The position numbers and the translations under genes were made by a program. Source: Hymenobacter nitidus (GTDB lineage Bacteria > Bacteroidota > Bacteroidia > Cytophagales > Hymenobacteraceae). From it: DNA of 64,000 nucleotides. Location of the stretch: the NCBI RefSeq assembly GCF_020447315.1, contig NZ_JAJADQ010000009.1, forward strand, positions 1-64,000, written 5' to 3'. This document shows positions 15,943-25,549 of this stretch, one piece after another (position 1 is the first letter of the stretch; every line of letters starts with the position of its first letter). Under the pieces are notes generated by a model. The model did no database searches. It had not been told where the DNA came from and was given only the letters and a program-made list of their open reading frames with translations.

Positions 15943-18753
15943 TTGATTCGCCCCTTTCCCGTTTTTCTGCCCCTACTGCTGCTGCCCTTGCTGGCATTGC
16001 TAGCCGCCTGCGCACCGCAAAAACAGGTACAGGCTTACCGCATCGGGTTTTCGCAGTGCAGCACCACCGGGCCCTGGCGGCAGGCTATGCTCGACGGCAT
16101 GAAGCGGGAATTGAGCTTCCACCCCGACGTAGAGCTGCGCGTGGTTAATGCCCACGACAACAGCCAGCAGCAGCAGCAGCAGATTCGGGAGCTGGTCCGC
16201 GGCGGCATCGATTTGCTCATCGTGTCGCCCTACGAGGCGGGGCCCGTGACGCCGGCCGTGGAGGAAGCTCACCGCCGTGGGGTGCCCGTGGTGCTGCTCG
16301 ACCGGCGCACGGCCTCGCAGCAGTACACGGCCTACGTGGGCGGCGACAACCTGGAAGTAGGCCAAACTGCGGCCCGCTACGCCGCCCGCCTGCTCAACCA
16401 CAAGGGCAGCATCATCGAAGTGCTGGGCACTCCCGGCTCCTCAGCCACCACCGACCGGCACCAGGGCTTTGCCCAGGCGCTGGGCTCCCACCCCGGCCTG
16501 CGGGTGGTCAGCCAGGTTACCGGCGACTGGACAGAAAAGACGCTACCCGCGCTGGCTACGGCTCTGAAAGCCCATCCGGACGTGAGCCTCATTTTTGCCC
16601 ACAACGATGGTATGGGCCGTGGGGCCTACGAAGTGTGCCGGCAACTGGGCCTGGCCAAGAAAATCAACATCATTGGGGTAGATGGCCTGGCGGGCCGCAA
16701 TGAGGGCCTCGACCTGGTGCAGCGCGGGGTGCTGACGGCCTCAGTGCTCTACTCGCCGGGCGGGGAAGACGCCATCCGGACGGCCCTGGCCATTCTGAAC
16801 AAGCAGCCTTACAAGCGCGAAAATACCCTGGGCACCATCGTCATCGACTCGACCAACGTGCGGACGATGCAGCAGCAGACCGATAAGATGGTGACCCAGC
16901 AAGAGGACATTGAGCGGCAGCAGAGCCTCTTGCAGCGCCTGCAGGCCACTTATGCCAGTCAGCAGACCATTCTCTACGGCTTGCTGGCCACTTTGCTGGG
17001 CGCCACGGTGCTGGGCATGATAGCCTGGAATTCGGCCCGCAAAAACCGGCTTATCAACGAGCAGCTGGCCTTGCAGAACGCAGAAAATGACAAGATAAAC
17101 CGCCAGCTGGTCAGCCAGAACGAGGAAATCAGTCAGCAGCGCAACCAGCTTGAGGCCCTGGCCGAGCAGGCCCGCACCGATACCGAGGCCAAGCTGCGCT
17201 TCTTCACCAACTTCAGCCACGAGCTGCGCACCCCGCTCACCCTGATTCTGGGTCCGGTGGAAGAGCTGCTCACCAGCAGCCCCGACCTGAGTTCGGCCCA
17301 GCGCCAGGATTTAGCCCTGGTGCGCCGCAACACCCAGCGCCTGCTCCAGCTGGTGAATCAGCTGCTGGACTTCCGCAAAATCGAGGTGGGCAAGATGTCG
17401 GTGCGGGCTACGGAGGGCAACCTGGTGGCTTTCGTGCGCGAAATCGTGGATGCCTTCGAGAAGCCGGCCCGTCTGCGGGGCGTGCAGCTGCGGTTTCTGG
17501 CCGCCGAGCCGGAATTGAAAGCTTGGTTCGATGGCAACATTCTGGACAAGGTCTTTCTCAACCTGCTCAGCAACGCCCTGAAATTCACCCCCGACCAGGG
17601 CCAGATTACCGTGAGCCTGCAGCCCGGTGAGGAGGGCAAAACCGTGCGCATCAGCGTGGCCGACACCGGCCGCGGCATCTCAGACCAGGACCGGGCCCAC
17701 ATCTTCGAGTGGTTTTACCAGGGCGACCAGGGTGCGGTAGCCAAGGGCTCGGGCATGGGGCTGGCCCTAGCCCAGGGGCTGGTACGGCTGCATCAGGGCC
17801 AGATGACGTTCAGCAGTCAGGCTGGCCAGGGCAGCACGTTTGTGGTGGTACTCCCGCGCGAATTGCCCGCCGAGCTGCGCTCCATCGAGCCGGCTGCCCC
17901 CACCCTGCTCACCCTGGACGAGCCCGAAGCCATTCCCACGGACTTTGGCCTCGAGGCTGATTCGGTGACGACGGAAGCGGGCAGCGAGACGCTGGTACTC
18001 GTTATTGAGGACAACTCTGAAGTGAATGACTTTCTGGCCCGCAAGCTGCGCACCGACTTCCGGGTGCAGACGGCCACCGACGGCCACACCGGCTTTCGGA
18101 TGGCTACCGACCTGATTCCGGACCTAATCGTGTGCGACGTGATGATGCCGGGCCTCAGCGGGTTGGAAGTTGTGACCCAGCTGCGCGCCGACTGGCGCAC
18201 CAGCCACATTCCGGTGGTGCTGCTTACGGCCCGCAACGCGCCCGAGCAACAGGTAGAAGGTGTGCAGGCCGGCGCCGACCTCTACCTGACCAAGCCCTTC
18301 AATCCGACTTTTTTGCTGGAGAGTGTGCGGACCCTGCTGACCAACCGGGCACGGCAGCGCGAGCATTTTCGCCGCGAGCTGAGCGTGGACTTGGCTACGG
18401 TGGCGCCCAGCAACCCCGACCAGAAATTCCTGCACGACCTCACGGCCATTGTGGAAGCCAACCTGACCAAAACCGATCTGGCGGTAGAGGATATTGCCCG
18501 CAGTCTGGGCATTTCGCGCATGCAGCTCTACCGCAAAGTCAAGGCCGTGCTGGGCACCGGCGTCACCGACTTTATCCAGAGCCTGCGACTGACCAAAGCC
18601 CGGGAGCTGCTGCTCGACGGTACGCTGACGATTGCGGAAGTTGCCTACGAGCTGGGCTTCTCCTCGCCCTCCTACTTCTCCACCAGCTTCAAGGCCCGCT
18701 ACCAGATTTCGCCCTCCGAATTCCGAACCCTGCACATCGCGCCCCAGCACTGA
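15943..18753 (+). CDS. Hybrid two-component system regulator (HTCS) of the PUL
   Basis: A 936-residue one-protein signalling system. Order: signal peptide (residues 1-22, ending LLAACAP); a type 1 periplasmic sugar-binding domain (about 28-300, beginning YRIGFSQ and containing DLLIVSPYEAGPV); a membrane helix (about 342-365); a coiled coil; histidine kinase with phospho-acceptor H426 in NFSHELRTP and ATPase motifs NLLSNALKFTP and DTGRGIS; receiver domain with D732 in CDVMMPG and lysine in TKPF; AraC-type helix-turn-helix at the C-terminus. Bacteroides BT1754 has the same architecture and binds fructose, so a monosaccharide released from the glycan is a reasonable signal. Start is a TTG, as no ATG or GTG in frame precedes the signal. 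It presumably activates the susC promoter next door. Confidence 0.93.
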   Translation: MIRPFPVFLPLLLLPLLALLAACAPQKQVQAYRIGFSQCSTTGPWRQAMLDGMKRELSFHPDVELRVVNAHDNSQQQQQQIRELVRGGIDLLIVSPYEAGPVTPAVEEAHRRGVPVVLLDRRTASQQYTAYVGGDNLEVGQTAARYAARLLNHKGSIIEVLGTPGSSATTDRHQGFAQALGSHPGLRVVSQVTGDWTEKTLPALATALKAHPDVSLIFAHNDGMGRGAYEVCRQLGLAKKINIIGVDGLAGRNEGLDLVQRGVLTASVLYSPGGEDAIRTALAILNKQPYKRENTLGTIVIDSTNVRTMQQQTDKMVTQQEDIERQQSLLQRLQATYASQQTILYGLLATLLGATVLGMIAWNSARKNRLINEQLALQNAENDKINRQLVSQNEEISQQRNQLEALAEQARTDTEAKLRFFTNFSHELRTPLTLILGPVEELLTSSPDLSSAQRQDLALVRRNTQRLLQLVNQLLDFRKIEVGKMSVRATEGNLVAFVREIVDAFEKPARLRGVQLRFLAAEPELKAWFDGNILDKVFLNLLSNALKFTPDQGQITVSLQPGEEGKTVRISVADTGRGISDQDRAHIFEWFYQGDQGAVAKGSGMGLALAQGLVRLHQGQMTFSSQAGQGSTFVVVLPRELPAELRSIEPAAPTLLTLDEPEAIPTDFGLEADSVTTEAGSETLVLVIEDNSEVNDFLARKLRTDFRVQTATDGHTGFRMATDLIPDLIVCDVMMPGLSGLEVVTQLRADWRTSHIPVVLLTARNAPEQQVEGVQAGADLYLTKPFNPTFLLESVRTLLTNRARQREHFRRELSVDLATVAPSNPDQKFLHDLTAIVEANLTKTDLAVEDIARSLGISRMQLYRKVKAVLGTGVTDFIQSLRLTKARELLLDGTLTIAEVAYELGFSSPSYFSTSFKARYQISPSEFRTLHIAPQH

Positions 18754-18784
18754 GCTATTCTCAAAAGTGCTGCAAGAAAAGTTA

Positions 18785-18813
18785 AACCGAGCCTGTAACA
18801 GGCTCGGTTTTTT
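18785..18813 (+). terminator. Terminator after the HTCS gene
   Basis: AACCGAGCCTG and its complement CAGGCTCGGTT around a TAA loop, followed by TTTTTC. A classic intrinsic terminator separating the regulator from the SusC operon. Confidence 0.92.
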
Positions 18814-18948
18814 CATTTCTAATCATTTGACAAACAAGCCACTACGGGGAATTTCATCCTTGAACGGATTTTGAAACAAATCAGCAAGTCCAAGCCGGAG
18901 CAGTAGCTGAATTTTGTGCCAAGCCGGTGGTTCTGCCGTGTGCTCTAA

Positions 18949-18964
18949 CTGCAAACGTTTGCAG
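18949..18964. promoter_or_regulatory. LacI-family-type operator upstream of susC
   Basis: CTGCAAACGTTTGCAG is a perfect 16-bp palindrome. Its core TGCAAACGTTTGCA fits operators of LacI-family regulators (PurR sites, CcpA cre sites). It lies about 150 bp before the susC ATG. No LacI-family gene is in the window, so the binding protein would be encoded elsewhere; alternatively it is the HTCS target. Confidence 0.6.
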
Positions 18965-19116
18965 CACAAATCTGGCCCCGCAGGTCATCTGCTGACCTGC
19001 TCACGCTCTCCCCTACCCATTTACCCAGGATGCTTCCGACCCGCCCGGCTACTCCGCCAAGGCATCGTACGGAACTTCCGCTCTGCTCCCTCTCCCATCA
19101 TTTAACCCACTGTACT

Positions 19117-22100
19117 ATGCCGTTTCTACTCCAATTCCCCCACGGCTCCCGGCCTGTCAGATGGCTGCTGACCCCGGCCCTGGGAAGCCTGCTGCTTACG
19201 AGCGTGGCCATGGCCCATCCGACGGCGGGCCCCGTAACGGAACACGTGCGGGCCGCGCTGCCCACTCGGGTACTGGCCGCCCACGAAATGTACTCGGCCT
19301 TTCTGGCCACCGGCCCGGTGAGTGGCCGGGTGGTAGACTCGAAAGGGGAAGGCATGCCCGGCGTGACCGTGGTAGTAGCCGGTACCACGCTCGGCAGCGC
19401 TACCAATACCAATGGTGAATACCTAATTCAGGATGTACCGGCCGGCGCCCAGACGCTGGTTATTTCCTCGGTGGGCTACGTAACGGCGCGCCTGCCGATT
19501 ACGGTCGTCGACGGCCAGCCTTTGCAGCTAGGCAGCACCACGCTGGGCGAAGACATGCAAGCCCTGAGCGAAGTGGTGGTGGTAGGCTACGGCACCCAGA
19601 GCCGCCAGAACCTGACGACGGCTATTTCGTCGGTGAATGCCAAGGCCATTGAGCGCCAAACGGTGGCCGGCTTCGACCAGGCCCTGCAGGGCCAGACGCC
19701 GGGCGTGCAGGTGACCTCGCCCAGTGGCGCGCCGGGCTCGGGCATCAACGTGCGCATCCGGGGCAACTCCTCAGTGCAGCTCTCCAACAGCCCGCTCTAC
19801 GTTATCGACGGGGTGCCCGTGCTGCCCACCTACGAGCGGGAGCTGGATGGCCTGAGCAACCAGTCGCCCAACCCGCTGAACGCCATTAACCCCAACGACA
19901 TTGAGAGCATCGAAGTACTGAAAGACGGCGCCTCGGCGGCTATTTACGGGGTGCGGGCTTCCAACGGCGTGGTGGTCGTGACGACCAAGCGCGGCAAGGC
20001 CGGCAAGGCCCAGGTAGGCCTGAGTATGTACTACGGCCAGCAGCAGCTGCGCAAAAAGCTGGACTTGCTCAACGCCCGCCAGTTTGCCGAATACTACAAC
20101 GAAGCCCGCATCAACTCGGGTGGCACGGCGGCCTACGCCGACCTGAACAACCTGCCCGCCAACACCGACTGGCAGGACGAGGTGTACGGCCCGGCCTCCA
20201 TGCAGAACTACCAGCTGAACGTGAGCGGCGGCACCGATAAAACCCGCTACTACGTGTCGGGCGGCTATTTCAAGCAGGAAGGTATTGCGCTGAACTCCGG
20301 CTTCGACCGGTTCAGCTTCCGCGTGAACCTGGACCAGGAAGTGGCCAAGCGCTTCCGCATCGGCTCCAACCTGAACCTGAGCCGCACCAACAACAACGGC
20401 TCGGTGCGCTCGGAGCGCGGCGCCGGCAACGGCGGCACCGTGGTGGGCACCCTGACGCAGATTCCGACCCTGCCGGTGCGCAACCCCGACGGCACCTACG
20501 CCACCAACCCCTTCAACAGCAGCTTCGACAACCCGGTGGGGAACCTGCTGGAAACCCGCAACAAGGCCCTTATCTACCAGGTCATCGGCAACGTGTACGG
20601 CGAGGCCGACATCCTGAGCAACCTGCAGCTGCGCTCCTCGCTCGGCATTGATTTCCGCTCGCAGGTGGAGAATGAGTACGTGACGCGCGAATTCCCCGGC
20701 AACCGCCAGACCACCACGCCCGACCCGGCCACGCTGGGCCAAGCCCGCACCGGCACCGACCAGCAGGTAATCTGGCTGAATGAGAACACGCTGACCTACA
20801 ACCTTACCCTGGGCGAAAAGAACCGCCTGACGCTGCTGGCCGGCCAGTCGGTGCAGGCCTCGAACCGTTTCACGTCCAGTGCCCGCGGCACGGGCTTCCC
20901 GTCCAACGCCGTACCCTACCTCTACGCGGCCACGGCCAACCGCTCGGTGAGCAGCTACGAGGAAGAGTGGGGCCTCTTCAGCGTGTTCGGCCGCGCCATC
21001 TACGACTTCGACGGGCGCTACCTGGCTACTGCCAGCCTGCGCGCCGACGGCTCGTCGCGCTTCGCCAAAAACAACCGCTTCGGCTACTTCCCGGCCGTGA
21101 GCCTGGGCTGGAACGTGAGCAAGGAAAGCTTCTTCCCGCAGTCCAGCATAGTATCTAACCTGAAGCTGCGCACTTCCTACGGGGAAAACGGCAACCAGGA
21201 AATCGGCAACTACGCCCGCTTCACCACCTACGGCTCGGGGGCGGGCTACCAGGGTGGCGGCGGCAGCATTGCGGGCGGCATTTCGCCCGAGCGCATCGGC
21301 AATGCCGACGTGAGCTGGGAGCGGACCAAGCAAACCAACTTCGGCGTAGATCTGAGCCTGCTGCGCGACAAGCTGACTTTCACGGCTGACTTCTACCGCA
21401 AGCGCAGCACCGATTTGCTGTTTGAAGTGCCCCTGCCCCTGAGCAGCGGCGCCCAGCCCCAGGGCGGCAACCAAACGGCCGTCATCATCCAGAACCTGGG
21501 CGAGGTGGAGAACAAGGGCATCGAGCTGGGCCTGAACACGACCAACGTGCAGGCCGAAAACGGCGGCTTCGCCTGGACGACCCAGCTGAATTTCACCCTG
21601 AACCGCAACCAGGTTATCGACATCGGCACCGTGCGCAACGAGCAGGGCGTGGAGTCGGAGCGCCGGATTATCGGTGACTATTCCATTGTGCAGGCTGGTT
21701 CGCCGCTGGGTACGTTCTACGGCCTGCAGACCGACGGCATCTTCCAGACCGACGACGAGGCCAAAAAGCAGAACCCTGCGGCCCGGGCCGGCGACATCCG
21801 CTTCCGGGACCTGAACGGCGACGGCAAAATCAGTGACGTGGACCGCACGGTGATTGGCAACAGCAACCCCAAATCCATTGCGGGCGTCACCAACACGTTC
21901 AGCTTCAAAGGTCTGGAGTTGAGCGTTTTCTTCCAGGGCTCGTTCGGCAACGATATCTACAACGAGAACCGCCGCAGCACCGAGGGCATGTACCAGGCCC
22001 TGAACCAGACCACTCGCGTGCTGAACCGCTGGACGCCCACCAACCGGGATACCGACGTGCCGCGCGCCGTGCTCAGCGACCCGGCCGGCAACAACCAGGT

Positions 22101-22368
22101 ATCGAACCGCTTCATTGAGGATGGCACCTACGTGCGCCTCAAAAACCTGACCCTGGCCTACGCCCTGCCCACGGGCCTGATTCAGAAAGCCGGCATCAGC
22201 GGCATCCGCCTCTACGTGACGGGCCAGAACCTGCTGACCTGGACCGATTACACCGGCTACGACCCCGAGGTCAGCGCCGACCCCTTCTCCAGCACGGGCT
22301 TTGGCCGCGACCTGGGCGTGTACCCCCAGTCGCGCACCTACACGGTAGGTCTGAATGCCACTTTCTAA
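19117..22368 (+). CDS. SusC/RagA family TonB-dependent outer-membrane transporter
   Basis: A 1083-residue outer-membrane importer for oligosaccharides, energised by TonB. After an N-terminal signal region (hydrophobic stretch LLTPALGSLLLTSVAMA) comes a carboxypeptidase-regulatory-like domain (about 70-150, GRVVDSKGEGMPGVTVVVAG), the SusC signature EVVVVGYGTQ, a plug domain containing GINVRIRGNSS and SPLYVIDGVPV, and a long beta-barrel ending in aromatic TVGLNATF. The ATG at 19117 is preferred to the in-frame codon at 19030 because it starts the signal peptide. The SusD gene starts 13 bases after the stop, the usual pairing in Bacteroidota. Confidence 0.96.
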   Translation: MPFLLQFPHGSRPVRWLLTPALGSLLLTSVAMAHPTAGPVTEHVRAALPTRVLAAHEMYSAFLATGPVSGRVVDSKGEGMPGVTVVVAGTTLGSATNTNGEYLIQDVPAGAQTLVISSVGYVTARLPITVVDGQPLQLGSTTLGEDMQALSEVVVVGYGTQSRQNLTTAISSVNAKAIERQTVAGFDQALQGQTPGVQVTSPSGAPGSGINVRIRGNSSVQLSNSPLYVIDGVPVLPTYERELDGLSNQSPNPLNAINPNDIESIEVLKDGASAAIYGVRASNGVVVVTTKRGKAGKAQVGLSMYYGQQQLRKKLDLLNARQFAEYYNEARINSGGTAAYADLNNLPANTDWQDEVYGPASMQNYQLNVSGGTDKTRYYVSGGYFKQEGIALNSGFDRFSFRVNLDQEVAKRFRIGSNLNLSRTNNNGSVRSERGAGNGGTVVGTLTQIPTLPVRNPDGTYATNPFNSSFDNPVGNLLETRNKALIYQVIGNVYGEADILSNLQLRSSLGIDFRSQVENEYVTREFPGNRQTTTPDPATLGQARTGTDQQVIWLNENTLTYNLTLGEKNRLTLLAGQSVQASNRFTSSARGTGFPSNAVPYLYAATANRSVSSYEEEWGLFSVFGRAIYDFDGRYLATASLRADGSSRFAKNNRFGYFPAVSLGWNVSKESFFPQSSIVSNLKLRTSYGENGNQEIGNYARFTTYGSGAGYQGGGGSIAGGISPERIGNADVSWERTKQTNFGVDLSLLRDKLTFTADFYRKRSTDLLFEVPLPLSSGAQPQGGNQTAVIIQNLGEVENKGIELGLNTTNVQAENGGFAWTTQLNFTLNRNQVIDIGTVRNEQGVESERRIIGDYSIVQAGSPLGTFYGLQTDGIFQTDDEAKKQNPAARAGDIRFRDLNGDGKISDVDRTVIGNSNPKSIAGVTNTFSFKGLELSVFFQGSFGNDIYNENRRSTEGMYQALNQTTRVLNRWTPTNRDTDVPRAVLSDPAGNNQVSNRFIEDGTYVRLKNLTLAYALPTGLIQKAGISGIRLYVTGQNLLTWTDYTGYDPEVSADPFSSTGFGRDLGVYPQSRTYTVGLNATF

Positions 22369-22381
22369 CCGACTCCCACCC

Positions 22382-23893
22382 ATGAAAAAGATAGTATACC
22401 CCATTCTGGCCGCCGTGCTGCTCACCACGGGCTGCGACAGTGTCCTGGAAAAACAGCCCCTGCCCAGCGTTACGCCCGTCAACTTCTTCCAGAACCGCGA
22501 CGACGCCGAAGCCGCCATTACGGCCGCCTACGACGCGCTGCAGCAGGAAGGCACCTACGGCCTGGATTTGATTGCCATCGGCGAAATGCCCTCCGACAAC
22601 GCCACCAGCAGTAACGACGACGTGATACCCCTGGATAAGTTTATCTGGCGGCCCACTACCAAGCAGGTGCGCACCATCTATACGGCCTCTTTCATTGGCA
22701 TCAACCGGGCCGATGCGGTTATAAAATATGTGCCGGGCATTGAGATGCCGGCGGCGCGCAAAAACGAGATTCTGGGCGAGGCCCGCTTCCTGCGCGCCCT
22801 GCACTTCTTCAACCTGGTGCGCCTCTACGGAGGCGTGCCCCTGCGCCTGGAACCCACCGAAACGGCCGAGCCCGGCGCCCTGAACCTGGGCCGCGCCAGC
22901 ACGGAGCAGGTGTACCAGCAAATCGTGGACGACCTGACCCAGGCCGCCGAGCTGGCCCCGGCCGGCAGCGCCAACGACCGGAGCCGCGCCACCCGGGGCT
23001 CGGCCAACGCCCTGCTGGCCCGCGTGCAGCTCACCCAGCGCAACTGGGGTGCCGCCGCCGCCGCCGCCGAGAAAGTCATCAGCAGCAACCTCTACGTGCT
23101 GGCCGGCACGCCCAAGGAGCTGTACCCGGCCAATAATAACCGTGAATCGGTGTTTGAGGTGCAGTTTGCCGGCGCCGACGACGGGGGCAACATTTTCCCC
23201 GACGTGGCCCTGCCCGCGCCGCCCGCCACCTTCTCTTTCCCCAAGTTCAACATCCCGACCCCGGAGCTGCTGGGCGGCGCCCCTAACGGAGCCGATACTG
23301 CGACTTACCTCGCCACCGACCCGCAGCAGCGGCGCACCGACCGGCGCTGGGCCTTCGTGGGCGTGAAGCCTGGGGGGCGCGACCATGTCAGCTTCATTAA
23401 TGGCGGCAAGAACGCGTCCAACGACAACGACAAGGGGGCTTTTGTCTACAAGTGGTCGGGCAACCCGAACGGCTTCAATTCGGCCGACAACACCTACGTG
23501 CTGCGCTTTGCCGACGTGCTGCTGATGCAGGCCGAAGCCCTGAACGAGCAAAACCAGTCGGCCGCTGCCCTGGTGCCCCTGAACCGGGTGCGGACGCGGG
23601 CCGGCCTCACGGAGCTGACTTCGACCTCGCCCGAAGCCGCCAGTCAGACTACGCTGCGCAATGAAATTGACCGGCAGCGCCGCCTGGAGCTGGCCTTCGA
23701 GGGCGAGCGGTGGTTTGATTTGCTGCGCTACGCCCGCCACGAAGCGGCCACGCCGTCGGTGAACCACCCTAAGGATGCTTTCGACGAGATTCTGGCCCAG
23801 CTGGGCCGGCGCGATGCCAACTACCTGCTGCTGCCCATTCCGCAGCAGGAAACCAATAATAATCCGAACGTGACCCAGAACCCTGGGTATTAA
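22382..23893 (+). CDS. SusD/RagB family glycan-binding lipoprotein
   Basis: A 503-residue surface lipoprotein that forms the lid of the SusC importer and captures glycan. The lipobox is LTTGC at residue about 18. Typical SusD features are visible: NFFQNRDDAEAAITAAYDAL, the helical TPR-like ARFLRALHFFNLVRLYGGVPL, FVYKWSGN, VLRFADVLLMQAEALNE and ERQRRLELAFEGERWFDLLR-like C-terminal motif. The start is the ATG at 22382, just after the susC stop, so the two are co-transcribed. A hairpin follows in the gap before the first GH30 gene. Confidence 0.95.
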   Translation: MKKIVYPILAAVLLTTGCDSVLEKQPLPSVTPVNFFQNRDDAEAAITAAYDALQQEGTYGLDLIAIGEMPSDNATSSNDDVIPLDKFIWRPTTKQVRTIYTASFIGINRADAVIKYVPGIEMPAARKNEILGEARFLRALHFFNLVRLYGGVPLRLEPTETAEPGALNLGRASTEQVYQQIVDDLTQAAELAPAGSANDRSRATRGSANALLARVQLTQRNWGAAAAAAEKVISSNLYVLAGTPKELYPANNNRESVFEVQFAGADDGGNIFPDVALPAPPATFSFPKFNIPTPELLGGAPNGADTATYLATDPQQRRTDRRWAFVGVKPGGRDHVSFINGGKNASNDNDKGAFVYKWSGNPNGFNSADNTYVLRFADVLLMQAEALNEQNQSAAALVPLNRVRTRAGLTELTSTSPEAASQTTLRNEIDRQRRLELAFEGERWFDLLRYARHEAATPSVNHPKDAFDEILAQLGRRDANYLLLPIPQQETNNNPNVTQNPGY

Positions 23894-23964
23894 TTGCTGG
23901 GGGCGCTGTAACGCCCCTGGCTTTGTTTTGCGCGGCCGAGGACAGGCCTGACCGCGCGAAGCCG

Positions 23965-24002
23965 GGGCCGGTTTCGGTATGGGAGAGAAACGAAACCGGC
24001 CC
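23965..24002 (+). terminator. Intercistronic hairpin after SusD
   Basis: GGGCCGGTTTCG pairs with CGAAACCGGCCC around a 14-base loop in the 191-bp gap between SusD and the first GH30 gene. No good T-tract follows at once. It may attenuate transcription or protect the SusCD message from decay, so enzymes could be made at a lower level. Confidence 0.55.
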
Positions 24003-24084
24003 GCAGGCTTCTCCCTTTTTGCCCAATACTGAGGCGCTTTCCGCGCTGATTTACCACCCGCTTTTCTGCTCTCCACCCTCGCTT

Positions 24085-25518
24085 ATGCTTCGAATTCCTG
24101 CTTCTGCTTCCTTCCTACTGTTGCTACTGGCCCTGAGCCTGGGTACCGGCTGCCAGCGCCTGCCCCAGGCCGGCACTGCGGCCACGCCGAGCACCGGCGC
24201 GGCCTTTTGGCTGACCACGACCGATAAATCAGCCCTGTTTCAGGCTCAGGCCGCGCCTGCCTGGAGCACTGACCAGGCCGCGGCCGGAGCCGTTATTGAA
24301 GTAGACGACAAGCAGACATTTCAATCTATCGACGGCTTTGGCTACTGCCTCACCGGGGGCAGCGCCGAATTGCTGCACCGCATGGGCGCCCCCGAGCGCC
24401 AGGCTCTGCTGCGGGAGCTGTTTGGTACCGACGGCAACAATATCGGCGTGAGCTACCTCCGCCTGAGCATCGGGGCCTCCGACCTCGATGCCCAGGTGTT
24501 TAGTTACAGCGACCTGCCCGCCGGCCAGACCGACCCCACGCTGGTCAAGTTCAGCCTGGCCCCCGACAAGCCCCACCTGATTCCGGTGCTCAAGGAGATT
24601 CTGGCCATCAACCCCAGCCTCAAGCTGATGGGCTCCCCCTGGTCGCCGCCGACGTGGATGAAAACCAACGGCAACTCCAAGGGCGGCTCGCTCAAGCCCG
24701 AGTTTTACGACGCCTACGCCCGCTATTTCGTGAAATACGTGCAGGGCATGCAGGCCGAGGGCATCCGCATCGACGCCATTACGGTGCAGAACGAGCCCCT
24801 GCACCCCGGCAACAATCCCAGCCTGCTGATGCTGGCCGAGCAACAGGCCGAGTTCGTGAAAAAGCACCTCGGCCCGGCCTTCGAGAAAGCGAAGATTAAC
24901 ACGAAAATCATCGTGTATGACCACAACTGCGACAAGCCCGAGTACCCGCTTACGATTCTCAACGACCCCGAAGCCAAGAAGTACATCGACGGCTCGGCCT
25001 TCCACATGTACGCCGGCCAGATTGATGCCCTGAGCAAGGTGCACGACGCCCACCCCGACAAGAACCTTTACTTCACGGAGCAGTGGGTGGGCTCGAAAAG
25101 CCAGTTTGCCGAAAACCTACCCTGGCACGTGCGCACGCTCATCATCGGGGCCACGCGCAACTGGGCCCGCACGGTGCTGGAGTGGAACCTGGCCGCCGAC
25201 CCGCAGCAAAACCCGCACACACCCGGCGGCTGCACCGAGTGCCGTGGCGCCCTCACGCTGGATGGCAATAAGGTGACCCGCGAAGACGCCTACTACATCA
25301 TTGCCCACGCCAGCAAGTTTGCCCGCCCCGGCTCGGTGCGCATTGGCTCCACGCTGCCCGAAAAGCTGCCCAACGTGGCCTTCAAAGCCCCCAACGGCAA
25401 CAAGGTGCTGGTGGTGCAGAACGACAACTCCACGGCCCAGACTTTCCAGGTGCGCCACCAGGGCCGGGCCTTTGCTACCACGCTGCCGGCCGGCGCCGTG
25501 GGCACCTACGTCTGGTAA
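24085..25518 (+). CDS. Glycoside hydrolase family 30 lipoprotein (1)
   Basis: A 477-residue enzyme of the GH30 family (glucosylceramidase-like, retaining). Lipobox GTGC near residue 22 anchors it to the membrane. The TIM barrel starts at FQSIDGFGYCLTGGSAELL; the acid/base is E237 in TVQNEP and the nucleophile E332 in FTEQW. SPWSPPTWMKTN and the C-terminal beta-sandwich (VAFKAPNGNKVLVVQN) complete the family picture. GH30 members of this type act on beta-1,6-glucan or other beta-glucosides. It is a close tandem paralogue of the next gene. The ATG at 24085 begins the signal peptide; the open frame upstream overlaps the hairpin and is discarded. Confidence 0.92.
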   Translation: MLRIPASASFLLLLLALSLGTGCQRLPQAGTAATPSTGAAFWLTTTDKSALFQAQAAPAWSTDQAAAGAVIEVDDKQTFQSIDGFGYCLTGGSAELLHRMGAPERQALLRELFGTDGNNIGVSYLRLSIGASDLDAQVFSYSDLPAGQTDPTLVKFSLAPDKPHLIPVLKEILAINPSLKLMGSPWSPPTWMKTNGNSKGGSLKPEFYDAYARYFVKYVQGMQAEGIRIDAITVQNEPLHPGNNPSLLMLAEQQAEFVKKHLGPAFEKAKINTKIIVYDHNCDKPEYPLTILNDPEAKKYIDGSAFHMYAGQIDALSKVHDAHPDKNLYFTEQWVGSKSQFAENLPWHVRTLIIGATRNWARTVLEWNLAADPQQNPHTPGGCTECRGALTLDGNKVTREDAYYIIAHASKFARPGSVRIGSTLPEKLPNVAFKAPNGNKVLVVQNDNSTAQTFQVRHQGRAFATTLPAGAVGTYVW

Positions 25519-25549
25519 TCCGCCCTTTTTCCCGCCCCTCTTCTTCCGC

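Larger units (their letters stand above)
18754..19116. other. Regulatory region between HTCS and susC
   Basis: Holds the HTCS terminator, then about 300 bases with a perfect 16-bp palindrome at 18949-18964. No gene is visible. The susC promoter is expected here, but a clear TAnnTTTG element cannot be pinned down. Confidence 0.6.

Noticed and set aside
18780..19029. Upstream start of susC at 19030
   Set aside because: The 29 extra residues are proline- and histidine-rich and would place the signal peptide internally.
19771..22518. 915-codon minus-strand ORF inside susC/susD
   Set aside because: Antisense shadow; composition (H, G, V, A) is what high-GC coding DNA gives in reverse.
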